Source of the DNA: Oceanicella actignis
GTDB taxonomy: Bacteria; Pseudomonadota; Alphaproteobacteria; Rhodobacterales; Rhodobacteraceae
Reading direction: 5' to 3'
DNA: 64,000 bases
Assembly: GCF_008124525.1 (NCBI RefSeq)
Contig: NZ_VNHJ01000003.1
Location: 248,001 to 312,000, forward strand
In this document: positions 32,558 through 42,380 of the stretch, piece by piece
Numbering within the stretch: the stretch's first letter is position 1
Layout: the number at the start of each line of letters is the position of its first letter
The notes under the pieces: generated by a model
Told to the model about the DNA's origin: nothing
The model's input: the letters and a program-made list of their open reading frames with translations, nothing else
Databases searched by the model: none
Program-made: the position numbers and the translations under genes

Positions 32558-33447
32558 TCCTTCACCCCCAGCGCGTTGCGGATGAACATGATCGGCAGCG
32601 CCAGGAAGGCGAGCATGGCGATCGCCACCGCCGAGGCCACCGGCCAGTCGCGGTTGTTGAAGAACTCGGTCCACAGCACCTTGCCGATCATCAGCTGATC
32701 GGGCCCGCCCAGCAGCGCCGGGATGACGTATTCGCCCACCGCCGGGATGAAGACCAGAAGGCAGCCCGCCGCGATGCCCGGCGCCGACAGCGGCAGCGTC
32801 ACCGTCAGGAAGGCCCGCGTCGGGCCGGCGCCCAGATCGTGCGCGGCCTCGAGCAGCGAATCGTCCAGCTTCTCGAGCGTGGCGTAAAGCGGCAGCACCA
32901 TCAGCGGCATGTATCCGGTCACGATGCCCGCATAGACGGCGAAATCGGTCTGAAGCATGACGATGGGCTCAAGGCCCAGCGCCCCGAGCACCGTGTTGAC
33001 GAAGCCGGTCGGCGCCATCAGGCCGATCAGCGCATACATGCGCAGCAGGAACGAGGTCCAGAACGGCAGCACCACCAGCATCAGCAGCATCGGCCGCCGC
33101 CGCGGCGCGGCGCGCGCGATCGCCAGCGCCATCGGATAGGCGATGACGAGGCAGATCAGCGTGGCGCTGGCCGCCATCCAGATCGAGTTGAGATAGGCCG
33201 TGTAGTAGAGCGGGTCCTCGATCAGGAACAGGTAGTTGCCGAAGTTGAGGATGATCGTCAGCACCCCGTCGGCCCATTCCCAGATGTCGGTGAAGGGCGG
33301 GCGGGCGATGGCGGGCTCGGCCAGGCTGACGCGCAGCACCACGGCGAAGGGGATCAGGAAGAACACCCCCAGCCAGGCCATGGGCGCCAGCGCGACCAGC
33401 GCCCGGCCCATGCGCGCCAGCGGGGCGCGGCGGCGCGGCGCGCTCAT
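32554..33447 (-). CDS. potH: Polyamine ABC transporter permease PotH
   Basis: Permease partner of PotI (297 aa). TM1 is LVALAPMAWLGVFFLIPFAVVL; the family segments LNSIWMAASATLICLVIAYPMALAIAR and LPFWTSFLLRMYALIGLM follow, then the EAA loop LEAAHDLGAGPTRAFLTVTLPLSAPGI. The start at 33447 overlaps the stop of potG by ATGA. Four-base overlaps throughout indicate a single translationally coupled unit. Confidence 0.93.
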   Translation of the reverse strand: MSAPRRRAPLARMGRALVALAPMAWLGVFFLIPFAVVLRVSLAEPAIARPPFTDIWEWADGVLTIILNFGNYLFLIEDPLYYTAYLNSIWMAASATLICLVIAYPMALAIARAAPRRRPMLLMLVVLPFWTSFLLRMYALIGLMAPTGFVNTVLGALGLEPIVMLQTDFAVYAGIVTGYMPLMVLPLYATLEKLDDSLLEAAHDLGAGPTRAFLTVTLPLSAPGIAAGCLLVFIPAVGEYVIPALLGGPDQLMIGKVLWTEFFNNRDWPVASAVAIAMLAFLALPIMFIRNALGVKE

Positions 33448-34589
33448 GACGTCAGCGCCACGCCGGCCTCGGGCGGCCAGCTGATCCAGGCGCGGTCGTT
33501 CCAGGTCAGCCCGTCGGCGTGGCGGCGCTCGACATTGGCGCGCGTCACCCGCACCGTCTTGCCCCCGTCGAGGCGCACGCGGTAATGCGTGAGGCCGCCC
33601 AGATAGGCGATGTCCTCGATCACGCCCTGCGCGGCGTTGCGCGCGTCGTCGGGGCGGGCGGCGGTCAGGCGCATCTTCTCGGGGCGCACGGCGACCCACA
33701 GCGTCTGCCCCATCTGGCAGCTGAGCCCGTGATGGATGAAGATCTCGGCGCCCAGATCGGTGTCGCCCAGCAGGACGTGATCGGCCTCGTCCTCGACCAC
33801 GCGGCCCTCGAAGATGTTCACCGAGCCCACGAACTCGGCGATGAAGCGGTTGCGGGGGTATTCGTAAAGATCGCGCGGCGCGTCCACCTGGATCAGCTCG
33901 CCCGCGTCCATGACCCCGATGCGGTCGCCAAGGGTCATCGCCTCTTCCTGGTCATGGGTGACGACGATGAAGGTGGTGCCCAGCTTTTCCTGGATGTCGA
34001 GCAGCTCGAACTGCGTCTCTTCGCGCAGCTTCTTGTCCAGCGCCGACAGCGGCTCGTCCAGAAGCAGCGCCTTGGGCCGCTTGACCAGCGCGCGCGCCAG
34101 CGCCACGCGCTGACGCTGGCCGCCGGACAGCTGCGCGGGCCTGCGGTCGGCGAAGGGGGTCAGCTTGACCAGCTCCAGCATCCGCGCCACGCGCTCGGCG
34201 CGCTCGGCGCGCGGCACGCCGTCCTGGCGCAGGCCGTACTCCACGTTGCGCGCCACGCTCATGTGCGGAAACAGCGCGTAGGACTGGAACATCATGTTCA
34301 CCGGCCGCGCCCAGGGCGGCACGCCGGTCATGTCCTGCCCGTCGATCTCGATGCGCCCGCGGTCGGGGGTCTCGAATCCGGCCAGCATGCGCAAGAGCGT
34401 GGACTTGCCCGATCCCGAGCCGCCCAGAAGGCAGAAGATCTCGCCCTCGCGCACCTCGAGCGTCAGGTCGTTGACCGCAACGAAGCCCGAGAAGGTCTTG
34501 GTCACCCCGCTGATGCGGATGAAGGGGCGGCCGTCGGCGCGGTCCCGGCCGGCGGCCGCCGCCGCGGGGGCGGCGGCGGTCTGGCTCAT
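33444..34589 (-). CDS. potG: Polyamine ABC transporter ATP-binding protein PotG
   Basis: The 381-aa ATPase energises PotHI. Walker A is GGSGSGKST in CLLGGSGSGKSTLLRMLAG, the signature is LSGGQRQRVALARALVKRPKALLLDEPLSALD (read in two overlapping motifs), and the switch His is in FIVVTHDQEEAMTLGDRI. A C-terminal TOBE domain begins near WVAVRPEKMRL. It starts 4 bases after the potF stop. Confidence 0.94.
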   Translation of the reverse strand: MSQTAAAPAAAAAGRDRADGRPFIRISGVTKTFSGFVAVNDLTLEVREGEIFCLLGGSGSGKSTLLRMLAGFETPDRGRIEIDGQDMTGVPPWARPVNMMFQSYALFPHMSVARNVEYGLRQDGVPRAERAERVARMLELVKLTPFADRRPAQLSGGQRQRVALARALVKRPKALLLDEPLSALDKKLREETQFELLDIQEKLGTTFIVVTHDQEEAMTLGDRIGVMDAGELIQVDAPRDLYEYPRNRFIAEFVGSVNIFEGRVVEDEADHVLLGDTDLGAEIFIHHGLSCQMGQTLWVAVRPEKMRLTAARPDDARNAAQGVIEDIAYLGGLTHYRVRLDGGKTVRVTRANVERRHADGLTWNDRAWISWPPEAGVALTS

Positions 34590-34593
34590 CGGG

Positions 34594-35691
34594 TCAGTTC
34601 CCGGTCTTCACCCGCGTCCAGGCGCGGTTCACGATCCGGTCGGTGCGCGCGTCATAGGCGACGGCGGTCCAAAGGCGCGCCTTCACCTCCTCGGGCGGGA
34701 AGATGCCCGGATCGGCCAGGATCTCGGGGTCGACATAAGCCAGCGAGTCCTTGTTGGCGTTCGCATACCAGACGTAGTTGGTGATGTCGGCCGTGATCTG
34801 CGGATCCATGATGAAGTTGATGAACTTGTGCGCGTTGTCCGGGTGCGGCGCGTCGGCCGGGATGGCCAGGTTGTCGAACCACATCAGCGCGCCCTCCTTG
34901 GGGATCACATAGGCGATCTCGACGCCGTTGCCGGCCTCGTCCGCGCGGTCGCGGGCCTGGAACACGTCGCCCGACCAGCCGACCGACAGGCACACGTCGC
35001 CATTCGCGAGGTCGGTGATGTATTGCGACGAGTGGAAATAGCGCACATAGGGCCGGATCTTCATCAGAAGCTCGGCGCCGGCCTCGATGTCCTCCTTCTT
35101 CTTCGACTGCGGATCGAGGCCCAGATAGTTCATTGCCGCCGGGATCATCTCGGTCGGCGCGTCGAGCAGCGTGATGCCGCAATCGGCCAGCCTGGCGGCG
35201 TTCTCGGGGTCGAAGACCAGCGCCCAGCTGTCGGTCGGCGCGTCATCGCCCAGCCGCTCGGCCACCTTGCCGACGTTGTAGCCGATGCCGGTGGTGCCCC
35301 ACATGTAGACCACGGAATGCTCGTTGCCCGGATCGTGCGCCGCGGCCTTGGCCATGATCTCGGGGTCCATGTGGCGCAGGTTCGGCAGCTTGGACTTGTC
35401 CAGCTTCATGTAGACGCCGGCGGCGATCTGGCGCTGGAGGAAATCGCCCGTGGGCACGACCACGTCGTAGCCCGAATTGCCGGCCATCATCTTGGCCTCG
35501 AGCACTTCGTTCGAGTCGAAGACGTCGTAGGTCACCTTGATGCCGGTGGCGGCCTCGAACTTGGCGATCGTGTCTTCGGCGATGTAGTCGGACCAGTTGT
35601 AGACGTTGAGGACCTTCTCCTCCTCGGCCTGCGCCCCTGCGGCGGCCAGGGCGAGGATGAACGGAGAGATGCGGGCCAGATGCGACTTCAT
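34594..35691 (-). CDS. potF: Putrescine-binding periplasmic protein PotF
   Basis: The 365-aa receptor has a signal peptide (MKSHLARISPFILALAAAGAQA). The mature start VLNVYNWSDYIAEDTIAKFE is diagnostic of the PotD/PotF family. Polyamine-site residues appear in the NWSDY segment (Trp, Ser, Asp), in VGWSGDVFQA and in WFDNLAIP. GGAAGGTGAAG forms the ribosome site. Two CGTGATCACG palindromes lie 165-195 bases upstream. Confidence 0.94.
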   Translation of the reverse strand: MKSHLARISPFILALAAAGAQAEEEKVLNVYNWSDYIAEDTIAKFEAATGIKVTYDVFDSNEVLEAKMMAGNSGYDVVVPTGDFLQRQIAAGVYMKLDKSKLPNLRHMDPEIMAKAAAHDPGNEHSVVYMWGTTGIGYNVGKVAERLGDDAPTDSWALVFDPENAARLADCGITLLDAPTEMIPAAMNYLGLDPQSKKKEDIEAGAELLMKIRPYVRYFHSSQYITDLANGDVCLSVGWSGDVFQARDRADEAGNGVEIAYVIPKEGALMWFDNLAIPADAPHPDNAHKFINFIMDPQITADITNYVWYANANKDSLAYVDPEILADPGIFPPEEVKARLWTAVAYDARTDRIVNRAWTRVKTGN

Positions 35692-35855
35692 GCTTCACCT
35701 TCCTGTCATCGGCGCGGGCGGATCCTTGGGCGCCCGCCGCGCGCTGCGCCGGGCGGGGACGAATCGCTGCGCGCCCCCGCGCCCGGCCTCAGGCCCCGAC
35801 AATAGCCGCGCGCGCGCGGCTGCGGCAAAGCGAAACTGCCCTTGAAGGCCGATTT

Positions 35856-35886
35856 CGTGATCACGCACGCCCCGAACGTGATCACG
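35856..35886. promoter_or_regulatory. Pair of CGTGATCACG palindromes, 21 bp apart
   Basis: The perfect 10-bp palindrome occurs at 35856-35865 and 35877-35886. Centre-to-centre spacing is 21 bp, two helical turns, so two dimers would bind the same face. It precedes potF and lies ten bases beyond the stop of the glycosyltransferase gene. The regulator is not known; dyads of this type are typical of GntR- or LacI-class proteins. Confidence 0.6.
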
Positions 35887-35895
35887 CCGGCGGCG

Positions 35896-37581
35896 TCAGT
35901 AGCCGCGAAATCCCTGCACGATCCAGATGCCGTAAGCGACCGAACGATCGGCATGAGTGGGGAAGGCCCCCTCCTCCCACAGCTCGGCGCGGGCGAAGCG
36001 GCGGGCGATGCGCGCGGCCTGCTCGGGGTTCTGGATGACCAGGACCATGACGCGCCCATCCCCCGGCTCGAGCCGCGAGGTCATCTCGAAATGGTTCGAG
36101 GGCGCGCCGTCCGGGTCCCACACGGCGATGTCCGCAAGCCCCAGCCCGCCCAGATACATGCACTCGGACAGGCGGCGGCGGTCGTTCGAGGCCAGGGCGT
36201 CGGCGCCCTCCTCCTCGAGCGCGGTCAGCGCCCGCTCGCACAAGGGCGCGCCGTCGCGCATCTTCTTGAACGGATCGAAGCGGCGCGGCAGCGACGGGCC
36301 GGCCAGATCGTAAAGCGCCCCGGCCGCCAGCACCGCCGCCGCGGCGACGGCGCCGATGACCAGATGCGCGCGCAGCGCCCGCGACCAGCCGCGCTCGAGC
36401 AGCCAGCGCGCGGCCAGGATCGCGCCCGCCACATAGGCCGGCGCCGCCCAGTTGGGATTGGCCTGGCTGAGCAGCGCCTGCACGCACATCGCCGCCAGAA
36501 GCGGCGCGCTCATCCACGCCGCAAGCCGCGCGCGCCAGTCGCCGCGCCAGCCGCGCGCGCGCGCCACCCGCCACAGCCCCGCCAGCAACGCCGCGAAGGC
36601 CACGGGACCGAACACCCCAAGCTGCGCGGCCAGGAACTCGGCCAGCTTGCCGGGGCGCAGGCCGGCGCGCGCAAGCTCGGCATTCTCGGACAGATGCGCG
36701 ATGGTGGCGAAGCCATGCGTGGCGTTCCACCACAGATTGGGCGCCAGAACCGCCAGCGCCGTCGCCGCCATCGCCGCCGCCCCCATGCGCGCGCGTCGAT
36801 CCGCCGGCCCCTGGCGCGCGAACAGCGCGTAGCCCAGCGCCGACAGGGCGAAGGCGATGGCGGTGTATTTGGCCAGCAGCCCCAGCCCCAGCCCAAGCCC
36901 GGCCAGCGCCCACCAGCCCAGCGCGCCCCGGCCCTGCGCGGTCATGGCCCGCGTCAGCGCCCACAGCGCCAGCGCCCAGCCCGCCATCATGGGCGGATCC
37001 GTGGTCATCAGCATGGCCGACACCGAAACCCCCGGCGCGGCGGTGTAGAGCGCCGCCGCCCAGAACCCGGTGCGCGCATCCCAAAGCCGCCGCGCCGCGG
37101 CGAAGATCAGCGCCCCGATCGCCAGATGCGCGACGGGCGAGAAGAAGCGCAGCGAGAAATCCGAAAGCCCCAGCAGCTCGGTCGAAAGGCGGATGAGCCA
37201 GGCCGTCAGCGGCGGCTTCGAATAATAGCCCAGGTCCAGCGCCTCGGCGTAAACCCAGTATTGGGCCTCGTCGAAATGAACCGGGACGATGCCCAGGGCG
37301 TTGATCGCAAGGCGCAGCGCGAAGACCCCGAGCAGCAGCAGAGCCGCGCGCCCCCACCAGCGCCGGTCATCGGCGCCGGGCGCGCCGGGCGGGCTCTTGC
37401 GGCGCGCTTTCGCGGGGCCGCGCGCGCCCGCCTTCGCCGCCCCCCTGGCCGGCGCCTTCTCGCCGCCCTTCTCGCCGCCCTTCGCCGCCGCCCGCGCGCC
37501 GGATCTTGCGCCGGCGCGCCCGCGCCCGCCGGAACCGGCCGCCGGACCGCCGGACCGAGGGGTGTCGCCTTGCTCGCTCAT
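35896..37581 (-). CDS. PMT/ArnT-family glycosyltransferase (GT-C fold)
   Basis: The 561-aa membrane enzyme probably transfers a sugar from a polyprenyl phosphate donor. The catalytic region after TM1 is VPVHFDEAQYWVYAEAL (the Asp-Glu motif), then GYYSKPPLTAWLIRLSTELLG. At least ten TM helices follow and a soluble C-terminal domain starts near DPFKKMRDGAPLCERAL. The first 70 residues are an unusual Lys/Arg/Ala/Gly-rich cytoplasmic tail (AAAKGGEKGGEKAPARGAAK). The acceptor could be lipid A, protein or glycan. The start MSEQGDTP at 37581 is preferred to one 28 codons upstream. Confidence 0.88.
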   Translation of the reverse strand: MSEQGDTPRSGGPAAGSGGRGRAGARSGARAAAKGGEKGGEKAPARGAAKAGARGPAKARRKSPPGAPGADDRRWWGRAALLLLGVFALRLAINALGIVPVHFDEAQYWVYAEALDLGYYSKPPLTAWLIRLSTELLGLSDFSLRFFSPVAHLAIGALIFAAARRLWDARTGFWAAALYTAAPGVSVSAMLMTTDPPMMAGWALALWALTRAMTAQGRGALGWWALAGLGLGLGLLAKYTAIAFALSALGYALFARQGPADRRARMGAAAMAATALAVLAPNLWWNATHGFATIAHLSENAELARAGLRPGKLAEFLAAQLGVFGPVAFAALLAGLWRVARARGWRGDWRARLAAWMSAPLLAAMCVQALLSQANPNWAAPAYVAGAILAARWLLERGWSRALRAHLVIGAVAAAAVLAAGALYDLAGPSLPRRFDPFKKMRDGAPLCERALTALEEEGADALASNDRRRLSECMYLGGLGLADIAVWDPDGAPSNHFEMTSRLEPGDGRVMVLVIQNPEQAARIARRFARAELWEEGAFPTHADRSVAYGIWIVQGFRGY

Positions 37582-37712
37582 GCGCCGCTCCCACGCTGAC
37601 CATGGCGCCGCGCCCGCGCCGCGCCGCCCGCGCGCAGCTTTGCCCCGAGCCGCCGCCCGACGCAAGGCGCGCGGGGGTCGCGGGGATGGCGGGCGGCGGT
37701 GGCGCGCCCAGA

Positions 37713-37730
37713 CATTCCGTTGTATGAATG
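37713..37730. promoter_or_regulatory. CATTC-N8-GAATG dyad upstream of MBL-fold gene
   Basis: CATTC (37713-37717) and GAATG (37726-37730) flank eight bases, CGTTGTAT. This ATTC-N8-GAAT spacing is the pattern reported for ArsR-type persulfide sensors such as SqrR. It is the only AT-rich spot in the spacer and lies about 50 bases before the hydrolase ATG. The assignment to that regulator class is inference. Confidence 0.5.
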
Positions 37731-37778
37731 AACGCAGCCCCGCGCGCCCGCCCGGCGCGCCCAGAGAAAGGACCGCGC

Positions 37779-38780
37779 ATGACCGACGCCCGACGCATGC
37801 TTCGCCCCGCCGCCCCGTCGCGGCGCGACCTTCTGCGCCTTGCCGCCCTGGCGCCCGCCCTGTCCCTGGCCGCGCCGCTGCGCGCGCTGGCGCTCGGCCC
37901 GGCTCCGGCCGATCAGGCGCCAGGCTGGTTCCGCTTCATGCTGGGCGAGACCGAGATCACCATCTGCTCGGACGGCGCGCTCAAGACCCCGACGACGCTG
38001 CTGGGCGTCAACGCCCCGCGCGAGGAGGTGGCCGCCTATCTGGCCGCGCACCATCTGGACGCGCAGACCAACTACGCGCACACCAACCACGTCGTCATCC
38101 GCCGCGGGCAGCGCGTAGCGCTGGTCGATCTGGGCTCGGGCTCGCGCTGGCAGGCCACGGCGGGGCGGCTGACGCGGAACATGCAGGCCGCCGGCCTCGC
38201 GCCGGACGAGGTGACCGACGTCTTCGTCACCCACGCCCATCCCGACCACATCTGGGGCGCGATGGACGATTTCGACGAGCCGCTCATGGTCAACGCCCAG
38301 CACCGCATCGGCGCCGACGAGCGCGCCTTCTGGATGCAGGAGGGGCTGATCGACCGGGTCGAGCCGCAGATGCAGCAATTCGTCGTCGGGGCGCGCAACG
38401 CCATCGAAGCGCTGGGCGACCAGCTGACCGACATCGCCCCGGACGAAGAGCTTGCGCCGGGCATGCGCGCCGTGGCCACGCCCGGGCACACGGCCGGGCA
38501 CATGTCGCTGCTGGTCGAGGATCCCTCGGGGGCGGGGCTGCTGGCGCTGGGCGACGCAATGAATCACGCCCTCATCAGCGTCGAGCGCCCCGACTGGCAT
38601 TTCGGCTTCGACGCCGACCGCGAAATGGCCGCGCGCACGCGCCGCGCCCTTCTGGCGCGCGCCGCCGACGAGGGGCTGGTGGTGGTCGGCTACCACTTCC
38701 CCTTCCCCGGCGTCGGCCACATCATCCGCGAGGGCGAGGGCTTCCGCTTCCTGCCGGCGCTCTGGCGCTGGCCCGAGTGA
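37779..38780 (+). CDS. Tat-exported MBL-fold metallo-hydrolase
   Basis: This 333-aa protein has a twin-arginine signal (SRRDLLRLAALAPALSLAAP). It is a metallo-beta-lactamase-fold enzyme with the dinuclear-site motif HAHPDH in VFVTHAHPDHIWGAMDD, a second His in ATPGHTAGHMSL, the bridging Asp in LLALGDAM and the last His in VVGYHFPFPG. The entry strand FMLGETEITICSDGALKTP resembles the methyl parathion hydrolase/lactonase group. Export by Tat fits cofactor loading in the cytoplasm. The substrate is unknown. GAGAAAGGA precedes the ATG. Confidence 0.88.
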   Translation: MTDARRMLRPAAPSRRDLLRLAALAPALSLAAPLRALALGPAPADQAPGWFRFMLGETEITICSDGALKTPTTLLGVNAPREEVAAYLAAHHLDAQTNYAHTNHVVIRRGQRVALVDLGSGSRWQATAGRLTRNMQAAGLAPDEVTDVFVTHAHPDHIWGAMDDFDEPLMVNAQHRIGADERAFWMQEGLIDRVEPQMQQFVVGARNAIEALGDQLTDIAPDEELAPGMRAVATPGHTAGHMSLLVEDPSGAGLLALGDAMNHALISVERPDWHFGFDADREMAARTRRALLARAADEGLVVVGYHFPFPGVGHIIREGEGFRFLPALWRWPE

Positions 38781-38811
38781 GCGCCCGGGCGCCCGAGCCA
38801 TGCCCGGGCGC
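38781..38811. terminator. 10-bp GC hairpin between convergent genes
   Basis: GCGCCCGGGC (38781-38790) pairs perfectly with GCCCGGGCGC (38802-38811), right after the hydrolase stop and 64 bases before the stop of the convergent oxidoreductase. There is no T-tract. It is probably a bidirectional 3'-end element. Confidence 0.5.
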
Positions 38812-38874
38812 CCGCCCGCTTCGCCTGCGCGGCGCCTGCTCGGAACGCGCGTTCCGGGCGCCTGTTGCGGGCGC

Positions 38875-39867
38875 TTATTCGGCGGCGCGCTCGCGCGCGG
38901 GGGCGGCGCCCAGGCACAGGCGCGCGCGGGCCTCTTCGTATTCGCGCTTGAAGCGGGCGACGAGCTGCGCGGCCGGCAGCACCTCGCGCACCGGGGCGAT
39001 CCCCTGCCCGCAGCCCCAGATGTCCTTCCAGGCCTTGGCCTTGGTGTTGCCGCCCGAGCCGAAGTTCATCTTCGACGGATCGCTTTGCGGCAGGTTGTCG
39101 GGATCGAGCCCCGCCGCCTCGATCGAGGCGCGCAGATAGTTGCCATGCACGCCGGTGAAGAGGTTGGTGTAGACGATGTCCTCGCCGCGCCCGGCGACCA
39201 CGCCCTGCTTGTAGGCGTCCGAGGCGCGCGCCTCTTCGGTGGCGATGAAGGGCGAGCCGACATAGGCCAGATCCGCCCCCATCGCCTGCGCCGCCAGCAC
39301 CGCCGCGCCGGTGCCGATGGCGCCCGACAGCAGCAGCGGCCCGTCGAACCACTCTCGGATCTCGGACACCAACGCGAAGGGCGACAGCGTGCCCGCATGC
39401 CCGCCCGCGCCCCAGGCCACGGCGATGAGCCCGTCGGCGCCCTTCTCGATCGCCTTGCGGGCGAACTTGTCGTTGACGACGTCGTGCAGGACGATGCCGC
39501 CATAAGAATGGATGGCCTCGTTCACCTCTTCGCGCGCGCCAAGCGAGGTGATGACGATCGGAACCTTGAACTTCACGCAGGCTTCGACGTCATGCATCAG
39601 CCGGTCGTTCGAGCGGTGCACGATCTGGTTCACCGCGAAGGGCGCGGCGGGATTGTCGGGGTTGGCCTGGTTGTGGCGGTCGAGCGCTTCGGTGATGGTC
39701 TCGAGCCACTCGTGCAGCTGCTCGGCCGGGCGCGCGTTCAGCGCCGGGAACGAGCCCACCACCCCCGCCTTGCACTGGGCGATCACCAGGTCGGGGTTCG
39801 AGATGATGAAGAGCGGCGAGGCCACCATGGGCACGCTCAGATTCTGCAAGATGGGCGGCAGCGACAT
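38875..39867 (-). CDS. Nitronate monooxygenase-like FMN flavoprotein
   Basis: The 330-aa TIM-barrel flavoprotein belongs to the 2-nitropropane dioxygenase/NMO family. It starts PPILQNLSVPMVASPLFIIS, then LVIAQCKAGVVGSFPALNA. FMN-phosphate and active-site segments are ADGLIAVAWGAGGHAGTLSP (with the catalytic His) and LLLSGAIGTGAAVLAAQAMGADLAYVGSPF. It is the distal gene of the minus-strand series starting at the TetR gene. In such clusters these flavoproteins often act as enoyl reductases or detoxify reactive intermediates; its exact reaction is unknown. Confidence 0.87.
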   Translation of the reverse strand: MSLPPILQNLSVPMVASPLFIISNPDLVIAQCKAGVVGSFPALNARPAEQLHEWLETITEALDRHNQANPDNPAAPFAVNQIVHRSNDRLMHDVEACVKFKVPIVITSLGAREEVNEAIHSYGGIVLHDVVNDKFARKAIEKGADGLIAVAWGAGGHAGTLSPFALVSEIREWFDGPLLLSGAIGTGAAVLAAQAMGADLAYVGSPFIATEEARASDAYKQGVVAGRGEDIVYTNLFTGVHGNYLRASIEAAGLDPDNLPQSDPSKMNFGSGGNTKAKAWKDIWGCGQGIAPVREVLPAAQLVARFKREYEEARARLCLGAAPARERAAE

Positions 39868-39956
39868 GCGCAAGGTCTCCTGTGTTCGGCGCCGGCGGGC
39901 GCGGCGCGGGGCGTGCGGATGGCGCGCGGGCCCGAAGGCCCGCGGGCGCGGCGCGC

Positions 39957-40988
39957 TCAGGGCGTGATCATCACCTTGCCGTCGGGGCGGCGCAACGCTT
40001 CGGCCAGGCCCTCGACCACCTGATCGAGCGGCAGCCTGGCGCTGACGTCGGTGCGCCACTTGCCGGTGGCGAAGCGCTCCTGCACCTCCTGCACGACCTT
40101 GATGCGCTGTTCCATGGGCGTGGACTGCATCCAGCGCGTCAGCCAGAAGCCCTCGATGCGCTTGTTCATGAAGATGAACTGGCCCATCTGCGTCAGCCGC
40201 GGCGCCTCGGACGAGAGCTTGCCGTAGGTGATCCAGCGCGCGCCGCTGCGCATGGCGAAGAACATGTCGGCGCTGTTCTGGTCGCCCACAGCGTCGAGCA
40301 GGATGCGCGGCTTGCGCGCGGCGGCGACGGCGGCGAAACGCTCGTGAAAATCGGGGGCGGTGGTGACCAGCACCTCGGCCGCGCCCAGCGCCCGCAGCGC
40401 CTCGGCCTGGGCCTCGCGGCGCACGGTGGCGATGGCCGGGATGCCGTGGTCGCGCCCAAGCCCGATGGCCAGCTTGCCCAGCTGGCTGCCGGCGGCGGTG
40501 AAGACGAAGCTTTCGGCGCCGTCCTCGCGCACGATGTCGAACATGGCCATGGCGGTCAGCGGGTTGACGATCTGCGCGGCCGCGTCCTCGTCGCGCAGGT
40601 CGGGGCGCACGGGAATGCAGGCCGAGGCGTCGGTCAGCGCGTATTCGGCCCAGGCGCCCGAATGGGTGGCGACGAAGGCCACGCGCTGGCCCACCAGCGA
40701 CTCGGCGTAGGCGCCCTTGCCCGCCACCACCGTGCCGCAGCCCTCGAAGCCGGCGGGCGCGCCCTTGACGCGCGGCTGGCCGTATTCGCCCTTGATGAAG
40801 TGGATGTCCGAGGGATTGACCGAAGCCATCGCGACCTTGATCAGCACCTGCCCCTCGGCGGGCTGGGGCACGGGAATCTCGCGCAGCTCGAGAAAGGGGG
40901 CGGCGTCGTCCAGGGTCGGGCCCGTGGCCGTGCCCGAATATCCGTCATGCAGCTGGACGACGGCCTTCATCGTCTGGGGAATGGTCAT
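39957..40988 (-). CDS. MDR-family quinone oxidoreductase / enoyl reductase-like dehydrogenase
   Basis: This 343-aa medium-chain dehydrogenase/reductase lacks the zinc-ligand Cys/His set of alcohol dehydrogenases and resembles quinone oxidoreductase or trans-2-enoyl-CoA reductase (ETR/MECR) members. It shows VLIKVAMASVNPSDIHFIKG, PAGFEGCGTVVAGKG, NPLTAMAMFDIV and the Rossmann segment VFTAAGSQLGKLAIGLGRDHG. NADPH-dependent reduction of an enoyl or quinone substrate is likely. It lies between the acyl-CoA dehydrogenase and NMO-like genes, 153 and 89 bases away. Confidence 0.86.
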   Translation of the reverse strand: MTIPQTMKAVVQLHDGYSGTATGPTLDDAAPFLELREIPVPQPAEGQVLIKVAMASVNPSDIHFIKGEYGQPRVKGAPAGFEGCGTVVAGKGAYAESLVGQRVAFVATHSGAWAEYALTDASACIPVRPDLRDEDAAAQIVNPLTAMAMFDIVREDGAESFVFTAAGSQLGKLAIGLGRDHGIPAIATVRREAQAEALRALGAAEVLVTTAPDFHERFAAVAAARKPRILLDAVGDQNSADMFFAMRSGARWITYGKLSSEAPRLTQMGQFIFMNKRIEGFWLTRWMQSTPMEQRIKVVQEVQERFATGKWRTDVSARLPLDQVVEGLAEALRRPDGKVMITP

Positions 40989-41141
40989 GGGCGTGTCTTC
41001 TCCTGTTTGAATGCGCGCCGGATGCGTCGGCGCGTCGGCCCCGGCGCGCCGAACCGCCTGGGGCGGGGCGCGCCGGGGCGCGGGACCGGGACGGGGGACT
41101 GGGGCGCGGGACCGGGGCGGGCGGGGCCGCCCCCGCCGCGC

Positions 41142-42376
<1,235 letters not shown>

Positions 42377-42380
<4 letters not shown>

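Noticed and set aside
37779-38780. Metallo-beta-lactamase resistance gene or true persulfide dioxygenase
   Set aside because: The entry strand and motif spacing resemble the lactonase or methyl parathion hydrolase group; the fold alone does not imply either activity.
41075-41130. Direct repeat GGGGCGCGGGACCGGG after the acyl-CoA dehydrogenase gene
   Set aside because: Two copies of a low-complexity G/C sequence in a GC-rich spacer; too weak to interpret.
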